From Kitasatospora phosalacinea (GTDB taxonomy: Bacteria; Actinomycetota; Actinomycetes; Streptomycetales; Streptomycetaceae), in contig NZ_JNYE01000109.1 of NCBI RefSeq assembly GCF_000717185.1, positions 1 to 33,736 of the forward strand: a stretch of 33,736 bases of DNA, written 5' to 3'. This document shows, piece by piece, positions 31,463 through 33,736 of this stretch. A program made the position numbers and the translations under genes. The stretch's first letter is position 1, and each line of letters begins with the position of its first letter. Under the pieces are notes generated by a model. The model did not search any database, was not told the DNA's origin, and saw only the letters and a list, made by a program, of their open reading frames with translations.

Positions 31463-32154
31463 GCATCCGCACCCTGCTCCCGCCAGCCCTGTCCACCCCG
31501 CCCGCCGCCCCGCCCGGCGCTCCCTCGTCCGGCTGGGGCGTGCGCCGCGCGGCCCGGCTGGTCTTCCCGGAACCGTCCGCGCTGGCCGCCGATCCGGTGC
31601 ACGCGGCCCGGCTGCACCGCTACCTGTCCGACCTGCTGGCCCCGTACGGGCTGGCCCCCGCCGAGCCGGACGCCACCGGCCAGTCGTACGGGGAGATGGC
31701 CGAGGCGCTGATCGGGGCGGTCGTCCCGGCGGGCGAGCAGGTCGACCTGCTGGTGCTCGCGCACTCCGTCCCCGACCTGACTCCGGGCCGGGCCACCGCC
31801 TGCCGCCTGGGCCACGTCTGTCCGGGCGGCCCGCTCTCCTTCGCCGTCACCGACCAGGGCGGCACGGCCGCGTCCACCGCGCTGCGGCTGCTGGCGGCGT
31901 ACGCGGACTCGGCCGGGCTGCGGCGGGCGCTGCTGCTGGTGGTGGAGCAGGACCGGCTGCCGTACGACCCCGGTGTCCCGGTCGCGCTGCCCGCCGCCAG
32001 CCGGGGCGTGGCGCTGCTGTTCGGCGACCCGCTGCCCGGTGAGCGCCCGCTGCGGATCGACCCGGCCGCCGCCACCGCCACTGCCGCCGCCACCGCCGCC
32101 CGGTCGGGCACCGATCCGTGGTGGGAGCTGGCGGGGCTGGTGGCCGACCGATGA
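31459..32154 (+). CDS. KASIII-like half protein lacking the active-site Cys
   Basis: This 231-residue protein resembles only the N-terminal half of a KASIII/thiolase fold: a strand VDLLVLAHSVPDLTPGR near residue 95, then SFAVTDQGGTAASTALRLLAAYADSAG (127-153) at the nucleophile elbow, then a strand ALLLVVEQD. Gly134-Gly135 stand where the Cys would be, and no C-terminal half with the His and Asn is present, so it should be non-catalytic. A Pro/Ala-rich leader fills residues 7-24. The GTG at 31459 overlaps the ACP3 stop. It may be a partner subunit of the KASIII-like enzyme, in parallel with the half ketosynthase at 20,747. The family call is tentative. Confidence 0.6.
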   Translation: MSIRTLLPPALSTPPAAPPGAPSSGWGVRRAARLVFPEPSALAADPVHAARLHRYLSDLLAPYGLAPAEPDATGQSYGEMAEALIGAVVPAGEQVDLLVLAHSVPDLTPGRATACRLGHVCPGGPLSFAVTDQGGTAASTALRLLAAYADSAGLRRALLLVVEQDRLPYDPGVPVALPAASRGVALLFGDPLPGERPLRIDPAAATATAAATAARSGTDPWWELAGLVADR

Positions 32155-33251
32155 CCGAGCCTTCCACCCCGCTCCGGCTGACCGACTACCGGGAACCGGC
32201 GTACCGTCAACTCCCCTCCTCCATAAGCGACTTCGTCGAGGGCGGGGCCGGTGACGAGCAGGCGCTCGACGCGGACCGGCGGGCCTTCGCCCGGGTCACG
32301 CTGCGGCCCCGGGTGCTGGTCGACGTCTCGGCGCCCGGCACCGCCACGGAGCTGCTCGGCACCCCGCTGGCCACTCCGGTCGGCGTCGCCCCGACCGCGT
32401 ACCACCGGCTGCTGCACCCCGACGGGGAGCTCGCCACCGCCCGCGGCGCCGGACGTGCGGGGGCGCTGTACGTGGTCAGCCTGTTCGCCTCCCGCACCCT
32501 GGAGGAGATCGCGGCCGCGGCGCCCGGGCCGCGCTGGTTGCAGCTGTACTGGCTGCGCCGCCGGGACGTGCTCGCGGGCCTGGTCGACCGGGCCGCCGAC
32601 GCCGGCTACCGGGCCCTCGTCCTGACCGTGGACGCCCCGCACCTGGGCCGCCGCCACCGGGACGCCCGCAACGGCTTCGCCGTCCCCCCGGACGTGCGGG
32701 CCGTCAACCTGGACCCGGCCCTGATGGCCGCCGCCCACCGCCCCGCCCCGGGCCGCTCCGCGCTCGCCGCGCACACCGCCGAGGCCGTCGACCCGACCGT
32801 GACCTGGTCGGACCTCGCCTGGCTGCGCGCCCGCAGCCCGCTGCCGCTCGTCCTGAAGGGCGTCCTGACCGCCGAGGACGCCCGGCTGGCCGTCCGGCAC
32901 GGCGTCGACGCGATCGTCGTCTCCAACCACGGCGGCCGCCAACTCGACCGGGCCCCGGCCGGGTTGGACGTCCTGCCGGAGGTCGTCGACGCGGTCGCCG
33001 GGGCCTGCCCGGTGCTGTTCGACGGCGGGGTCCGCAGCGGCACCGACGCCTACGCGGCCCTCGCCCTCGGCGCGCGGGCGGTCCTGCTCGGCCGCCCCGT
33101 CCTGTGGGGCCTGGCGGCCGACGGCGCGGACGGCGTGGCCGGGGTCCTCGACCTGGCCACCGCCGAACTCGCCCACACCATGGCCCTCACCGGCCGCCCG
33201 GCGCTCACCGCCCTGGACCGCACCGCCGTCTCCTTCACCCCCGCCCCGTGA
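32151..33251 (+). CDS. hmo: 4-hydroxymandelate oxidase (FMN-dependent)
   Basis: This 366-residue TIM-barrel flavoenzyme of the alpha-hydroxyacid oxidase family oxidises 4-hydroxymandelate to 4-hydroxybenzoylformate with O2 as acceptor. Residues expected for FMN and substrate are visible: VAPTAYHRL (79-87), QLYWLRR with Tyr133, LVLKG with Lys236, SNHGGRQLD with catalytic His260 and Arg263, and the phosphate site DGGVRSG then LGRPVLW. It follows glycopeptide-cluster Hmo closely (LHPDGELATARGA, QLYWLR, RRHRDARNGFA). The ATG at 32151 overlaps the previous stop (ATGA). It works with HmaS encoded 8.3 kb upstream in the same operon. Confidence 0.9.
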   Translation: MTEPSTPLRLTDYREPAYRQLPSSISDFVEGGAGDEQALDADRRAFARVTLRPRVLVDVSAPGTATELLGTPLATPVGVAPTAYHRLLHPDGELATARGAGRAGALYVVSLFASRTLEEIAAAAPGPRWLQLYWLRRRDVLAGLVDRAADAGYRALVLTVDAPHLGRRHRDARNGFAVPPDVRAVNLDPALMAAAHRPAPGRSALAAHTAEAVDPTVTWSDLAWLRARSPLPLVLKGVLTAEDARLAVRHGVDAIVVSNHGGRQLDRAPAGLDVLPEVVDAVAGACPVLFDGGVRSGTDAYAALALGARAVLLGRPVLWGLAADGADGVAGVLDLATAELAHTMALTGRPALTALDRTAVSFTPAP

Positions 33252-33736
33252 CCGCCCCTCCCGTGGCCGTCCCTCCCGTGACCGCCCCGCCGCACCGGGA
33301 CACCGTCCTGCTCCACCTCGTCCCCGACCCCGGCCCCGGCCTCCCCCTGGGCCCCCTGCTCGCCGACCTCTCCCCCGCCGAACGGCTGCGCGCGGACAGC
33401 TGCCGCGACCCCGACACCCGCCGCCGCTACGTCCTCGCCCACGCCGCCCTCCGCCGCCTCCTCGCCGAACGGCTCGGCACCGCCCCCGCCGAACTCCGCT
33501 GGCAGCACGGCCCGCACGGCAAACCCGCCCTCCCCGGCGACGCCCCCCGGTTCAACCTCTCCCACTCCGGCGCCTTCGCTCTCATCGCCCTCTCCCCCGT
33601 GCGCCCGGTCGGCGTCGACATCCAGCGCATCCTCGCCACCACCGACCCCACCCCCCTCGCCGCCCGCTACTTCCCGCCCGCCGAGGCCCACCTCCTCCGC
33701 ACCACCCCCGACCCCGCCCGCCGCGCCGCCCTCTTC
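33248..33736 (+). CDS. 4'-phosphopantetheinyl transferase, Sfp type (partial, runs off window)
   Basis: There are 163 codons with no stop before the window edge. The GTG at 33248 overlaps the Hmo stop by 4 bases. After a Pro/Val/Ala-rich leader come RRRYVLAHAALRRLLAERLG (about 58-77), HGPHGKPALPG (about 87-97), FNLSHSGAFALIAL (about 101-114), the Mg-binding VGVDIQRI (about 121-128) and ARYFPPAEA (about 139-147). This is the Sfp-family order P0-P1-P2. It would convert the three free carrier proteins and the carrier domain of the glycosyltransferase fusion from apo to holo form. The remaining WxxKEA-type motif should lie just beyond the window. Confidence 0.9.
   Translation, partial: MTAPPVAVPPVTAPPHRDTVLLHLVPDPGPGLPLGPLLADLSPAERLRADSCRDPDTRRRYVLAHAALRRLLAERLGTAPAELRWQHGPHGKPALPGDAPRFNLSHSGAFALIALSPVRPVGVDIQRILATTDPTPLAARYFPPAEAHLLRTTPDPARRAALF

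Overview
The window is very GC-rich DNA (about three quarters G+C by eye, with the strong third-position GC of actinomycetes). It carries a Spo0M-type sporulation protein, a secreted pectate lyase and a large secondary-metabolite gene cluster. Together these point to a Streptomyces or Kitasatospora relative; the sequence alone does not settle the genus.

Left part (1-11,100): ordinary accessory chromosome. A gene-free G-rich edge is followed by a small unknown protein, a secreted pectate lyase with a C-terminal discoidin-like module, a LysR regulator divergent from an NmrA-type NAD(P)-binding protein, Spo0M, an ArsR-type regulator divergent from an aldo/keto reductase, a polyprenyl synthase whose 3' end runs antisense into that reductase, a MarR regulator divergent from an alpha/beta hydrolase, and a GNAT acetyltransferase. 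A 14-bp-stem hairpin at 11,059-11,111 separates this part from the cluster.

Right part (11,107-33,736, open at the right edge): a biosynthetic gene cluster built around a divergent promoter region at about 16,874-17,346. The leftward operon encodes a SAM methyltransferase, an unusual carrier-protein/glycosyltransferase fusion, a DrrAB-like ABC exporter and a UDP-glucuronate decarboxylase that would supply a UDP-pentose. The rightward operon runs at least 16 kb, mostly with start-stop overlaps. It encodes an AMP-ligase, two carrier proteins, two FabF-like ketosynthases with a chain-length-factor-like half protein between them, 4-hydroxymandelate synthase, a phytanoyl-CoA-type dioxygenase, pyruvate-dehydrogenase-like E1 alpha and beta, a second AMP-ligase, a free-standing condensation domain, a 56-codon small ORF, a KASIII-like enzyme with an altered catalytic triad, a third carrier protein, a KASIII-like half protein lacking the active-site Cys, 4-hydroxymandelate oxidase, and an Sfp-type phosphopantetheinyl transferase cut by the window edge.

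Working model (inference): HmaS and Hmo turn 4-hydroxyphenylpyruvate into 4-hydroxybenzoylformate. No HpgT aminotransferase is visible. Instead E1 alpha/beta could decarboxylate this 2-oxoacid to an activated 4-hydroxybenzoyl (or related C7) unit. That unit would be placed on a carrier protein and extended by the discrete ketosynthase set, whose layout recalls aryl-polyene clusters. The product would then be joined to another acid or amine by the condensation and KASIII-type enzymes, hydroxylated, methylated, decorated with a UDP-xylose-derived sugar and exported. No ketoreductase or dehydratase is visible, so the chain type is open. I do not recognise this cluster as one with a known product.
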